NCBI RefSeq assembly: GCF_011752935.1
Contig: NZ_VWWO01000001.1
Coordinates: 2,976,001-3,040,000 of the forward strand
Length of the DNA: 64,000 bases
Origin: Chitinophaga sp. Cy-1792
Lineage (GTDB): Bacteria; Bacteroidota; Bacteroidia; Chitinophagales; Chitinophagaceae
Direction: 5' to 3'
A model generated the notes under the pieces. It worked only from the letters and a program-made list of their open reading frames with translations. It was not told the origin of the DNA and did not search any database. This document shows positions 54,993-63,968 of this stretch, in pieces (positions within the stretch are counted from its first letter, which is position 1; every line of letters begins with the position of its first letter). Made by a program: the position numbers and the translations under genes.

Positions 54993-55382
54993 ATGGACCT
55001 GATCAATATGATTTTTATTGTGGATGATGACCCTATTCACCAGCAGATCGCCAAAATAATGATTGAGCGGCAGGGCATAAGCAATAATATCCGTGTGTTC
55101 TCTGATGCCCAGGATGTACTGGACTACTTCAGAGAAAACACGAATAACCCCGAAGCATTACCTGATCTGATCCTGCTGGACCTGAACATGCCGGTAATGG
55201 ACGGATGGGAATTCCTGGACGAATATGCAGGATTCCAAACTGCTTTACCAAAATCTGTGAAAATCTTTGTACTGACCTCCAGTATTGATGAAAAAGACAA
55301 GGAACGTGTACGTAGCTACAAGTTTGTCAGCGGGTACCTGACGAAGCCCTTGTCAAAGGAAATTATCTCACATCTTTCCTAA
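54993..55382 (+). CDS. Single-domain response regulator, partner of the multi-PAS kinase
   Basis: The product has 129 residues; ATG at 55008 (MIFIVDDD) is an alternative start. It is one receiver: VDDDPIHQ with the acidic pair, LLDLNMPVMDG with the acceptor Asp, a switch Thr/Ser in VLTSSIDEKD, and LTKPL with the Lys. There is no output domain. Placement 9 nt after the kinase makes it the cognate receiver. Its 3' end overlaps the convergent rpe gene by 15 nt. Confidence 0.95.
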   Translation: MDLINMIFIVDDDPIHQQIAKIMIERQGISNNIRVFSDAQDVLDYFRENTNNPEALPDLILLDLNMPVMDGWEFLDEYAGFQTALPKSVKIFVLTSSIDEKDKERVRSYKFVSGYLTKPLSKEIISHLS

Positions 55383-56051
55383 ACCTGCTACTGCAGCAGC
55401 TTTTAGCTCTCTGATGGTTTCTTCCGGATTGGGTGATGCGAATACCGCACTGCCTGCAACCAATACATTTGCACCTGCCTGAATAAGCTGGCCGGCATTG
55501 GCTGCGTTAATGCCTCCATCCACTTCTATCAGGGCATGGGCATTGTTGTCGTTGATCAGTTGCCTTGTCTGGGCAATCTTATGATAGGTCTGTTCAATAA
55601 ATGATTGTCCGCCGAAACCCGGGTTCACACTCATGATCAGCACGAGGTCCAGGTCTCTGATAATATTCTCCAGCAAGCTTACCGGCGTATGCGGGTTCAG
55701 TGCCACACCGGCTTTCATTCCCAGTTTCTTTATCTGCTGTATGTTTCTGTGCAGGTGCGGACATGCTTCGTAATGTACGGTCAGCATATCGGCGCCGGCT
55801 TTCTGAAAGTCTTCTGCATATTTCCCTGGCTCCTCTATCATCAGGTGTACGTCACAGGTCTTTTGCGTCGCCTTTCTGATGGCGGCAATCACAGGTAATC
55901 CAAAGCTGATGTTGGGAACGAAGCGCCCGTCCATTACGTCGAGGTGAAACCAGTCGGCTTCACTGCGGTTCAGCATGGCTGCTTCTTCTCCCAGTTTCAG
56001 GAAATCAGACGCCAGTAAGGAGGGTGCTATTAATACAGGTTTTTGTTCCAA
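55368..56051 (-). CDS. rpe: Ribulose-phosphate 3-epimerase
   Basis: The product has 227 residues, the usual length. It shows HLDVMDGRFVPNISFG with metal-binding residues, VNPGFGGQSFIEQ, and VDGGINAANA. It interconverts ribulose-5-phosphate and xylulose-5-phosphate in the pentose phosphate pathway. It lies 47 nt after the TPR lipoprotein gene on the same strand and may be read from the thr operon. The last 15 nt are shared with the convergent receiver gene. Confidence 0.96.
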   Translation of the reverse strand: MEQKPVLIAPSLLASDFLKLGEEAAMLNRSEADWFHLDVMDGRFVPNISFGLPVIAAIRKATQKTCDVHLMIEEPGKYAEDFQKAGADMLTVHYEACPHLHRNIQQIKKLGMKAGVALNPHTPVSLLENIIRDLDLVLIMSVNPGFGGQSFIEQTYHKIAQTRQLINDNNAHALIEVDGGINAANAGQLIQAGANVLVAGSAVFASPNPEETIRELKAAAVAGLGKM

Positions 56052-56098
56052 AGGCTGTAAATTTTGTACATCATAAAATTAAGAAATAGTTCGCAGCA

Positions 56099-57124
56099 TT
56101 ACTTTTTGCTGAGTCGGGAAATGGCTTCCTTTGCTGCTTTGAAGTCTTTACGGAAGGAGCTGGCCTTGCTGTAATCTTCCAGGGCCATGTCTTTTTTGCC
56201 CAGGTTTTCCTGGCAGAGCGCCCTGTTGAAGTAGGCGTCTGCATCGGTAGGAGCTGCTTTTGCTGCCAGGTTATAAAAAACATAGGCATCTTTCCAATTA
56301 CCATCTTTACGGTAAATATCTCCCAGGGCCATATAGGCTGCTTCATAACCCGGATCAGAAATGATTGCTTTGCGGAAAGCGGTAATAGCAGCGTCTTTTT
56401 TATTGAGGTCTTCCTGGAAGCGGCCATAGGCATAGATAGGTTCTGCATTCACACTGTCCAGCCGGTATGCCAGCTGATAGTATTGCAGGCCATCCGGATT
56501 TTTCTGGGCCCGGAGCAGGTCGCCCAGCTCCATGAGTGCCTCGTATTCGGGATGGTCGCCGGCAGCGCTGACAGCCATGCGCAGGTGCTGGATGGTGGCG
56601 CTGGTGTCTTTATGGTCTTCTGCTATCCTGGCTTTCAGGTAATAGGCCTGGTCTTTTGCATCGGCAGAACGGGTGAGGATATCCGCGATACTGTCTGCCT
56701 GCTGATAATGTTTATCTAATACCTGTGCTGTGGCGAGTTTATAGCGGAGGTAAGAATATTCCGGTGCACCTTTCAGGGCGCGGGTGAAAAGTTCCGCCGC
56801 CTTTTTGTTGTTGCTGCTGGCAAGTGCTGCTTCTCCGGCCCCGGCCCAGTATTCAACGTTGGCAGTATCCAGTGCGGCTGCCTTTTCAAAATCTTTCAAC
56901 GATAGCTCCGGATGTGTATTAAACAGCAATAGTGCCCGACGGTAGTATAAGGGCGGATTGTCCGGGAACTTTTCCAGCGAGTCGGTTACCGGCCGGATGA
57001 TATCACTATAATATACTGAGTCAGCAGCGGCGTTCTGCTGCTGCTGACTGTTTTTATTGTCTTTATTATTGTTATTGCAGGCTGAAATGGCCAGCCCCAA
57101 GGCAAGGATAGTTAGTCTTCTCAT
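56099..57124 (-). CDS. TPR-repeat lipoprotein
   Basis: The ATG at 57124-57122 gives 341 residues starting MRRLTILAL, a lipoprotein signal with Cys in AISACNNNN. An Asn/Gln-rich linker is followed by about seven TPR-like units (YYRRALLLFNTHPELSLKDF; YFNRALCQENLGKKDMALED). TPR lipoproteins hold together envelope complexes. It lies 13 nt after thrC. The function is not known and no thr-related role is suggested by sequence. Confidence 0.82.
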   Translation of the reverse strand: MRRLTILALGLAISACNNNNKDNKNSQQQQNAAADSVYYSDIIRPVTDSLEKFPDNPPLYYRRALLLFNTHPELSLKDFEKAAALDTANVEYWAGAGEAALASSNNKKAAELFTRALKGAPEYSYLRYKLATAQVLDKHYQQADSIADILTRSADAKDQAYYLKARIAEDHKDTSATIQHLRMAVSAAGDHPEYEALMELGDLLRAQKNPDGLQYYQLAYRLDSVNAEPIYAYGRFQEDLNKKDAAITAFRKAIISDPGYEAAYMALGDIYRKDGNWKDAYVFYNLAAKAAPTDADAYFNRALCQENLGKKDMALEDYSKASSFRKDFKAAKEAISRLSKK

Positions 57125-57137
57125 AATCAGCGCCAAA

Positions 57138-58463
57138 TTAACGGCTTAATTCTGAATTCTGAAACTCTAACTGCATTAAAGTCTTTTTTAAAGCGGAATA
57201 ATCTGCCGGAATAACGATGGAGGACTTCTCTTTGCCGTAAAGACTCATCACCTTGGCAGGGGTATGGATCTCATCGCGGATAGACTTGGGCGCGGTGTCC
57301 TCAAATTTAACCGGGTGGGCTGTTTCCAGGAAAACGCCGGTCACTTCAGGATCTTCTGCCAGGTATTTCTGGAGGCCCAGGTAGCCTACGGCGCCGTGTG
57401 GGTCCAGCATATAGTGGGATTCTTTGTAAACGCGTTCCATGGTACGGGCAGTCTCTTTATCGCTAAAGCTGTAAGAGCTCATGCTGGCAGCCAGTTGCGG
57501 TAAATTTTTCCCGTATAACTCCAGCACACGTACGAAATTGCTGGGATCAGCTACGTCCATGGCGTTGGAAAGGGTTGGGACTGCACGTCCAGGCTCGTAT
57601 TTGCCGGATTGCATATAGCGTGGTACGGTATCATTGGTGTTGGTGGCCGCTATGAAGTGGTGTACCGGCAGGCCGATGGCAGCAGCCATCATACCCGCGC
57701 AGATGTTACCGAAGTTGCCGCTCGGAACAGAAAATACAACGTTAGGATGCGCCGCTTTCATTTGTTTGTAGGCCAGGAAATAGTAGAACATCTGCGGCAG
57801 CCAGCGGGCTACATTGATAGAGTTGGCGGATGTCAGCGGGCGTTTGGCCTGTACTTCCTGGTCAAGGAAAGCGGTTTTCACCATTTGCTGACAATCGTCG
57901 AAAGTGCCTAAAACCTCCAGTGCGCGAATGTTTCCGCCCAGTGTGGTCAGCTGTTTCTCCTGTAAGGTACTCACCATTCTGGAAGGGTAGAGGATGATCA
58001 CCTCCACACCCGGAACATTATAGAAGCCACTGGCAACAGCCGCGCCGGTGTCTCCGGATGTTGCTACCAGTACTGTAACCGGTGTATTGGCATTCCGGCG
58101 GAAGTAACCCAGACAGCCAGCCATAAACCTGGCGCCAACATCCTTGAAGGCAAGGGTAGGGCCGTGGAAGAGTTCCAGCGCATAGGTAGCACGGGAAACC
58201 TTTTGTATCGGGAATGGAAAGTGCAGGGTATCTGCTACTATCTTCTTTAATTTATCTTCAGGAATTTCATCTCCTACAAAGGCCTTAATAACCTCATAAC
58301 CAATTTCGTGGTCGGAATATTTGTCCAGGTTTTTGATAAAAGCCGGATCTAGCTGGGGTATTACCTCCGGAAAATACAATCCTTTATCAGGTGCCATACT
58401 GGTGGTAACAGCAGTCTCAAAGGAAACTTTATGTGTCGGATTTTGCAAGCTGTAGTACTGCAT
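57138..58463 (-). CDS. thrC: Threonine synthase
   Basis: The product has 441 residues. The PLP site has Lys in GPTLAFKDVGARF, with SGDTGAAVASGF and the VPSGNFGNICAGM segment that binds the cofactor phosphate. It makes threonine from O-phosphohomoserine. It is the third enzyme gene of the thrA-thrB-thrC order, 18 nt after thrB. Confidence 0.97.
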   Translation of the reverse strand: MQYYSLQNPTHKVSFETAVTTSMAPDKGLYFPEVIPQLDPAFIKNLDKYSDHEIGYEVIKAFVGDEIPEDKLKKIVADTLHFPFPIQKVSRATYALELFHGPTLAFKDVGARFMAGCLGYFRRNANTPVTVLVATSGDTGAAVASGFYNVPGVEVIILYPSRMVSTLQEKQLTTLGGNIRALEVLGTFDDCQQMVKTAFLDQEVQAKRPLTSANSINVARWLPQMFYYFLAYKQMKAAHPNVVFSVPSGNFGNICAGMMAAAIGLPVHHFIAATNTNDTVPRYMQSGKYEPGRAVPTLSNAMDVADPSNFVRVLELYGKNLPQLAASMSSYSFSDKETARTMERVYKESHYMLDPHGAVGYLGLQKYLAEDPEVTGVFLETAHPVKFEDTAPKSIRDEIHTPAKVMSLYGKEKSSIVIPADYSALKKTLMQLEFQNSELSR

Positions 58464-58481
58464 AGAACAATCTTTAAAAAG

Positions 58482-59408
58482 TTAATCAATCACCTTTACT
58501 CCTGCTGTATTAATACGGGAAACGTATATTTTATAGTCTACTCCCAACGGAGCGTATACTTTATCCATTGTTTCTGCCACTTTCCGGGCATTGGCTTCGC
58601 CTTTGCTCAGCATGAATACGGAAGGTCCTGATCCGCTGATGCCACCACCGAGGGCGCCGGCTTCTTTGGATTTGATCTTTAATTCATGGAAAGCCGGAAT
58701 CAATATAGAGCGTACCGGTTCCACGATCACATCTTCCAGGGAGCGGCTGATCAGGTCATAATCGTCCTGGTAGAGGCCTGCCACCAGTGCACCAACGTTG
58801 CCCCACTGGCGGATGGCATCTGTCATTAGTACTTTCTGCTTCAGGATTTCACGGGCATCAGAAGTTTTCACTTCTATCTGCGGGTGAATAACTGTTACCC
58901 ATAACTCATCAGGGGAGTGCAGGGAGATGATGTCCAGTGGTTTATAGCTCCTGACCATGGTGAAACCACCGAGGATGGCCGGGGCTACGTTGTCGGCATG
59001 GGCCGAACCGGATGCCAGTCTTTCCCCTTCCATGGCAAAGCGTACCAGTTGCTTGCGGGTGAAAGGCTCACCGAGCAGGTAGTTGGCGCCTACTACAGCA
59101 CCTGCACTGCTGGCAGCGCTGGAGCCGATACCACTTCCGGGATGTATATTTTTGAATATTTCTATTTCTATGCCAACTTCAGGGTTTTCATATTTCTGTA
59201 GTAATGCCTGCACAGCGACGCCGGCCACGTTTTTTAGCGGGTCCAGTGGCAGGTCAGCGCCGTGAACGGCGGTAATACGGATGCCGGGTTCATTGCTCCT
59301 GCGCAGGATCATTTCATCGCCTGGTGCGTCCATAGCCAGTCCTATTACATCAAAGCCGCAGGCAACATTAGCAACAGTGCCGGGAGCAAATACTTTTATA
59401 GAATCCAT
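58482..59408 (-). CDS. thrB: Homoserine kinase
   Basis: The product has 308 residues, a GHMP-kinase length. The ATP motif is HPGSGIGSSAASSAG, preceded by ANVACGFDVIGLA and followed by the C-terminal GISGSGPSVFM. It phosphorylates homoserine for threonine synthase. It lies between thrA (68 nt upstream) and thrC (18 nt downstream). Confidence 0.97.
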   Translation of the reverse strand: MDSIKVFAPGTVANVACGFDVIGLAMDAPGDEMILRRSNEPGIRITAVHGADLPLDPLKNVAGVAVQALLQKYENPEVGIEIEIFKNIHPGSGIGSSAASSAGAVVGANYLLGEPFTRKQLVRFAMEGERLASGSAHADNVAPAILGGFTMVRSYKPLDIISLHSPDELWVTVIHPQIEVKTSDAREILKQKVLMTDAIRQWGNVGALVAGLYQDDYDLISRSLEDVIVEPVRSILIPAFHELKIKSKEAGALGGGISGSGPSVFMLSKGEANARKVAETMDKVYAPLGVDYKIYVSRINTAGVKVID

Positions 59409-59476
59409 ATGCTTAATTTAATATAATGAAATTTAGGAACAGTGAATGCAGTGAGAAGGATAATGAAAAATTAATC

Positions 59477-61918
59477 CTATCTCGCCGTTCTGATGATGTC
59501 CGCAAATATCCCGGATGCTGTCACATCTGCGCCCGCACCTGCTCCTTTCACGATCAGTGGCTGTTCCTTGTATCTGCTGGTAGTATATAATACGATATTG
59601 TCTTTTCCTTCCAGGTTGTAGAACGGATGTTCCGGCGCTACCTGCTGTAAGCCTACAGATGCTTTTCCTTCTTCATAGCGGGCAACGAACTTCAGGCGTT
59701 TGCCCTGGCTGGCTGCATCGTGGAGCAGGCCGTTGAAATGACCGGCATGAACGTCCAGCTGCTCGTAGAAATCGGCCACAGAAGGGGCGTTCAGACAAGC
59801 ATCCGGCAGGAAAAGATTGTTGGTGATATCGCCCATTTCCATTTTAGCGCCACTTTCACGGGCGAGGATCAGGATCTTACGCATAACATCGGTGCCGCTC
59901 AGGTCTATACGTGGGTCTGGTTCGGTGTAACCTTCGTCCTGTGCGGCTTTCACCACCTTGCGGAAGTCGGCACCGTTCACGAAATTGTTGAACACGAAAT
60001 TCAGACTGCCGCTCAGTACCGCTTCGATGCTGTGTACACGGTCGCCGCTGCGGATCAGGTCATTAAGCGTATTGATAACTGGCAAACCTGCACCCACATT
60101 GGTTTCGAACAGGAAAGAAGCGTCATATTTTCGTGCCAGTTCTTTCAGTTCTTTATAATATTGGAAGTCTGAAGAGCAGGCAATTTTGTTGCAGGTAACC
60201 ACAGAAATTCCATGTTGCAGGAATTCGCGGTATACCTTGGCTACATCAGCACTGGCGGTATTATCAACAAATACACTGTTGCGAAGGTTGAGTGCTTTTA
60301 TCTGTGCGATATACTGTTGCAGGTCGTTGGTATCGCCCTGTGGCAGCTGTTCGCGCCAGTCGCTCAGCTTAATGCCGTATTCACTCAGCAGCATATTCTT
60401 GCTGTTGGCAAGTCCTGTTACACGGATTTGCAGTCCCAGTTCATTCTGGAGGAAGCTTTGTTGTTGCTGCAGTTGTTCCAGCAGTTTGCTGCCTACGTTG
60501 CCGGCGCCGGCGATGAAGAGGTTCACCTGTTTCAGCGGCTGCTCAAAGAATGTTTCGTGTATCAGGTTGAGGGCTTTCTTCACGTCTGCTTTATTGATAA
60601 CTGCGGAGATATTTTTTTCGGTAGATCCCTGCGCGATCGCTCGTACGTTCACTCCATTGCGACCCAGTGTGCCAAACAGTTTACCGCTGGTGCCGTGATG
60701 GTTCTTCATTTTATCACCTACTACCGCTACGATGCAGAGGTCTTTTTCAACCAGCAGCGGTTCTATTTTCTTTTCGTGTATCTCTGTCGCAAACTCTTCA
60801 TCTACGGTGGCTTTGGCGGCCAGCATCTCATTTTCATGGATACCTACGGTGATGGAGTGTTCGGAAGAACTCTGTGTGATGAGGATAACGTTTATCCGTT
60901 CCCGTGAGAGTGCTTCAAACAATCGTTTGGAGAATCCGGGGATGCCCACCATGCCGCTACCTTCGAGGGTTAGCAGGGCGATGTGCTGTATGCCGGAGAT
61001 ACCGGTAACAGGGAAGTTGCGGTCGGTGCCGTCGTGGATCAGGGTGCCGTAGTCGTTAGGAGCGAAGGTGTTTTTGATCCAAACGGGGATACGCTTGTCC
61101 ATTACGGGTTGTATGGTAGGCGGATAAATTACTTTGGCGCCGAAGTGCGACAGCTCCATGGCTTCTTCGTAGGAGATGTGTGCAATCGGGATGGCTTGTG
61201 ATACCATGCGTGGGTCGGCGGTCATCATGCCGCTGACGTCTGTCCAGATATCGAGCAGGTCTGCGTTTACAGCTGCTGCGATGATGGCGGCAGTATAGTC
61301 GGAGCCACCGCGGCCAAGTGTGGTGGTTTCTCCTTCGGGAGTGGAGGCTACAAAGCCGGGTAATACGGTGTAGTCGGCCTGCTGCTGCTCGAAGAAGGAT
61401 TTGATATTGTGATTGGTCGCTGCGAAGTTAACGGCAGCATGTCCAAAGTTGTTGTCGGTAACGATAAGTTCGCGGCTGTCTTTCCAGGTGGCGTTGAGGC
61501 CCTGTTGTTTCAGTTTTTCCGCTACGAACACGCAGGAGATCAGTTCACCGAAGCTCATGATTTTATCCAGGCTCCTTCTGCTGAGTTCACCTATCTGGAA
61601 GATGCCGTCGCAGAGGTTTTCCAGGGCGTTCAATTTCTTTTTCAGCTGGCTGATAAGGCTGCTTTGTGCAGTGATGGGGAATAACTCACGGATGGCGGTA
61701 AGGTGGCGGGTTTCAATTTCTTCCAGTACTGATTTATATTGATCGTTGCCGGCGCTGGCGAGCTGCCCGCAGCTGATCAGTTTATCGGTGATACCTCCCA
61801 TGGCAGATACTACGATGGCGTATTTTCCAGCGGGCTTATTTTCTTTCAGTATGAGGCAAACTTGTTCTATGGCTTTAGCACTGCCTACGGATGTACCGCC
61901 GAATTTTAAAACTTGCAT
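59477..61918 (-). CDS. thrA: Bifunctional aspartokinase/homoserine dehydrogenase
   Basis: The product has 813 residues, the length of ThrA. The aspartokinase part (1-285) begins MQVLKFGGTSVGS and has GRGGSDYTAAI. Two ACT domains (about 305-455) usually bind threonine for feedback. The homoserine dehydrogenase part (about 462-810) begins with the NAD site AGAGNVGSKLLEQ and has ETNVGAGLPVI. It does the first and third steps from aspartate. It heads the thr operon and is preceded by a leader with a Thr/Ile-rich peptide. Confidence 0.97.
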   Translation of the reverse strand: MQVLKFGGTSVGSAKAIEQVCLILKENKPAGKYAIVVSAMGGITDKLISCGQLASAGNDQYKSVLEEIETRHLTAIRELFPITAQSSLISQLKKKLNALENLCDGIFQIGELSRRSLDKIMSFGELISCVFVAEKLKQQGLNATWKDSRELIVTDNNFGHAAVNFAATNHNIKSFFEQQQADYTVLPGFVASTPEGETTTLGRGGSDYTAAIIAAAVNADLLDIWTDVSGMMTADPRMVSQAIPIAHISYEEAMELSHFGAKVIYPPTIQPVMDKRIPVWIKNTFAPNDYGTLIHDGTDRNFPVTGISGIQHIALLTLEGSGMVGIPGFSKRLFEALSRERINVILITQSSSEHSITVGIHENEMLAAKATVDEEFATEIHEKKIEPLLVEKDLCIVAVVGDKMKNHHGTSGKLFGTLGRNGVNVRAIAQGSTEKNISAVINKADVKKALNLIHETFFEQPLKQVNLFIAGAGNVGSKLLEQLQQQQSFLQNELGLQIRVTGLANSKNMLLSEYGIKLSDWREQLPQGDTNDLQQYIAQIKALNLRNSVFVDNTASADVAKVYREFLQHGISVVTCNKIACSSDFQYYKELKELARKYDASFLFETNVGAGLPVINTLNDLIRSGDRVHSIEAVLSGSLNFVFNNFVNGADFRKVVKAAQDEGYTEPDPRIDLSGTDVMRKILILARESGAKMEMGDITNNLFLPDACLNAPSVADFYEQLDVHAGHFNGLLHDAASQGKRLKFVARYEEGKASVGLQQVAPEHPFYNLEGKDNIVLYTTSRYKEQPLIVKGAGAGADVTASGIFADIIRTAR

Positions 61919-61947
61919 ATTAAATAAAGTTTATACGTATGGATTTT

Positions 61948-61982
61948 CCGGTTCCTCCCGGGTAGTTACCGCTCATTGCGGT
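61948..61982 (-). promoter_or_regulatory. Hairpins in the leader between thrL-like ORF and thrA
   Basis: Two small stems lie between the leader peptide and thrA: ACCGC/GCGGT with a 5-nt loop (61968-61982) and CCGG/CCGG around a GGGAGGAAC-like purine stretch (61948-61961). They could compete with the ACCCC/GGGGT hairpin at the end of the leader ORF. None has a long T-tract, so control may act on translation or Rho as well as on termination. Confidence 0.45.
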
Positions 61983-62002
61983 CGTTGGATGATATGTGAA
62001 AA

Positions 62003-62050
62003 TTAACCCCGCGATGGGGTAATAATTGTGGTCGTAATAATAGTGCTCAT
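62003..62050 (-). CDS. thrL: Threonine operon leader peptide (attenuator), new small ORF
   Basis: This 15-codon ORF starts with ATG (62050-62048) and ends with TAA (62005-62003), 84 nt before thrA. It encodes MSTIITTTIITPSRG: five Thr and four Ile in 15 residues, as in the enteric thr leader peptide. An AGGGGA purine stretch about 4 nt upstream can serve as ribosome site. The last codons overlap an ACCCC-ATCGC-GGGGT hairpin followed by TAATTTT. Stalling at Thr or Ile codons would keep this hairpin from forming and allow transcription of thrABC. The gene symbol is by analogy with enterics. Confidence 0.75.
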   Translation of the reverse strand: MSTIITTTIITPSRG

Positions 62051-62443
62051 GCATTCCCCTGAGGAGGGAGTGAAGGAGAGGTGATATGTGGAGAGGTGTT
62101 GCACTATTACTTTATTGTGACGATTGTGTTACAAAAGTCTATATTTCCGATGGTAAATTAAAGTGCAGTGGCGATATTTTGAAATATTTCAATGTTTGGC
62201 ATTTTAGATTGTAAATGTTTAATAATTTATTGTTTTATTAGAAATTGTTATTGTTAAATGCGGTATTTGTGTAGATCTTGCATTTGCGTTTAGTCGGGAA
62301 GGTAAGATGGGATTGTTGTTTGTGTGACAATTACATGACTTTGTGAGTCGTTTTGCATACCGATTATAGATGAGTGCCGTGATTGGATGACTTTTATTGT
62401 ATGAAGAAGATTCATTATACTTGCCTTAGTTAATGAATGTTCC
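62051..62443. other. Divergent spacer between thr leader and the secreted protein gene
   Basis: The thr promoter must lie here, probably near 62130-62165, where the minus strand has TAGACTTTTG, a loose match to TAnnTTTG. Upstream of the plus-strand gene, TATACTTG (about 62417) is a one-mismatch -7 box. The rest is AT-rich without visible genes. Confidence 0.4.
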
Positions 62444-63502
62444 ATGAAATCATTGCGGATCTGCTTACTCCTCATTTCCATTGCTGTGCTGATAACTATT
62501 ACCCGAAGTACCGCACAAACATCCCCGGCTGCATATTTCGGGAACCATCACTACGCCTTCGATCCGGTAAGCGGATTTGATGCACCAGCAGCAGTAGCCA
62601 GCCGGCTTCAACCTTATAAGGTGATATTATTAGGTCAGGGAGGCTCTCATTTTCTCCCTGCTTATGATGAACTGCGGGTGCCGTTATTGCAATTTCTGCA
62701 TCAGCAATTGCAGGTAAATGATATCTTCCTGGAGTTTGGGAGCACCGCAGCATTGTTGTACAACGATTACCTGACTACCGGCAATCTTTCACTGATAAAA
62801 CCGGTTAAAATGCCTTCCTGGCAAATGTGCTGGGAAAAGCTGCATGACTGGCGGCAGACAGATAAAGTGCCTTTGCATGTGTATGGCATCGATTTCGAAC
62901 GGCCTTCACCTTACCTCAAAGCACTTAGAACAGATTTTCCGGAATTGATGACAGCCATCCCGGAACTTAAAGCGCTACCGGATACACTGCAGCAATTAGC
63001 ATGTCAGGATATAGCCCACATAAATAAAGTATTGCAAAAATCATCTTCCGCAAAATCAGCAAAAGATATCTGGCTCCGCCTCATCATCGAAAACCCCGGC
63101 AGTTGCAACGACAAGATGAAAAACAGGAACCGCAATATGTACAGGCAGTTCCTTAGAATTGACAGCATTACAAAAGCAAGCCGGTATTTCGGTGAGTTAG
63201 GGAATGCACATACGGTTAAAAGTGCCAGAAATTTTTCCTGGCAGCTGGACCATGCCCCCGGTTATGAAAATCAGGTAGCCGTTATAAATACATGGTGTCA
63301 GGGCTGCACGACTGAGGTGGAGCCTGTATCTAACTGGCAACTGGCCGGTATTGAAAAATTGATTCCTTTACTGATGCCATGGTGCACTTCTAAGTATACT
63401 TTTTTTGACTTCACCTCCGAAACAGACCTGCCCGAAGTGAAAAAATTACGGACATCCGGCGAATTTCTGCTGATCGTAAGATGCGATCTGCCAAATCATT
63501 AA
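62444..63502 (+). CDS. Secreted erythromycin-esterase-like protein
   Basis: The product has 352 residues with a signal peptide (to about 25, STAQT). The core resembles the EreA/ChaN-like fold: VILLGQGGSHFLPAYDE at the position of the GExTH motif, IFLEFGSTAALLYNDYL with the Glu, RNRNMYRQF, and GELGNAHTVK at the position of a late His. Family members hydrolyse macrolide lactones or act on unknown esters. The Gly-Gln-Gly-Gly-Ser-His form of the first motif is unusual, so the chemistry is uncertain. It is transcribed alone. Confidence 0.65.
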   Translation: MKSLRICLLLISIAVLITITRSTAQTSPAAYFGNHHYAFDPVSGFDAPAAVASRLQPYKVILLGQGGSHFLPAYDELRVPLLQFLHQQLQVNDIFLEFGSTAALLYNDYLTTGNLSLIKPVKMPSWQMCWEKLHDWRQTDKVPLHVYGIDFERPSPYLKALRTDFPELMTAIPELKALPDTLQQLACQDIAHINKVLQKSSSAKSAKDIWLRLIIENPGSCNDKMKNRNRNMYRQFLRIDSITKASRYFGELGNAHTVKSARNFSWQLDHAPGYENQVAVINTWCQGCTTEVEPVSNWQLAGIEKLIPLLMPWCTSKYTFFDFTSETDLPEVKKLRTSGEFLLIVRCDLPNH

Positions 63503-63968
63503 AAAATCTCCCTAAATCTTTATAAGAGGTAAGGAAATACCAATAATTTATCGTTAACTTTAGCCAGTAAACAAATACAGGCATTGTCTGAATCGTTAAA
63601 ATACACATCCAATAGTCAGCTTCGCTACTATTTTCTCATGGCCACCCTCGCCATGGATTCGGCTTTGTCATAACCCACTCATCTTACCCTTATAGGGTCT
63701 TTTCCTGTAATTATAGCGTAACTTTGCAGTAGCGGATAAACCTGCTTCATCGTTATATCACTACTTCAGCTTTTGCTGTCAGTCCGGCTATTCTTACACG
63801 AATGGTTTTCAACAACCAGCAATACAAACTGGTTATCATCTCAGGAACTATTTTTAATCGATCAGCTATTATGCAGGTATCTGCCTGATTATCTATCTAT
63901 ATAAAAATTATACACCAGAACAATATCATACACCAACACAATCCTATTCATATTTCAATATTCCTGTT
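63503..63968. other. Spacer before the right-end gene
   Basis: No gene is visible in this 466-nt AT-rich stretch. A perfect -7 box TAACTTTG lies at 63719-63726 on the plus strand, with only a loose -33 (TTTT). If used, it gives a leader of about 235 nt to the gene at 63969. Confidence 0.45.

Noticed and set aside
63203..63968. Search for a tRNA or small RNA gene near the right end
   Set aside because: Hairpin-like bits (for example AACCAG/CTGGTT near 63.82 kb) do not form a cloverleaf or a known RNA; no support for a gene.
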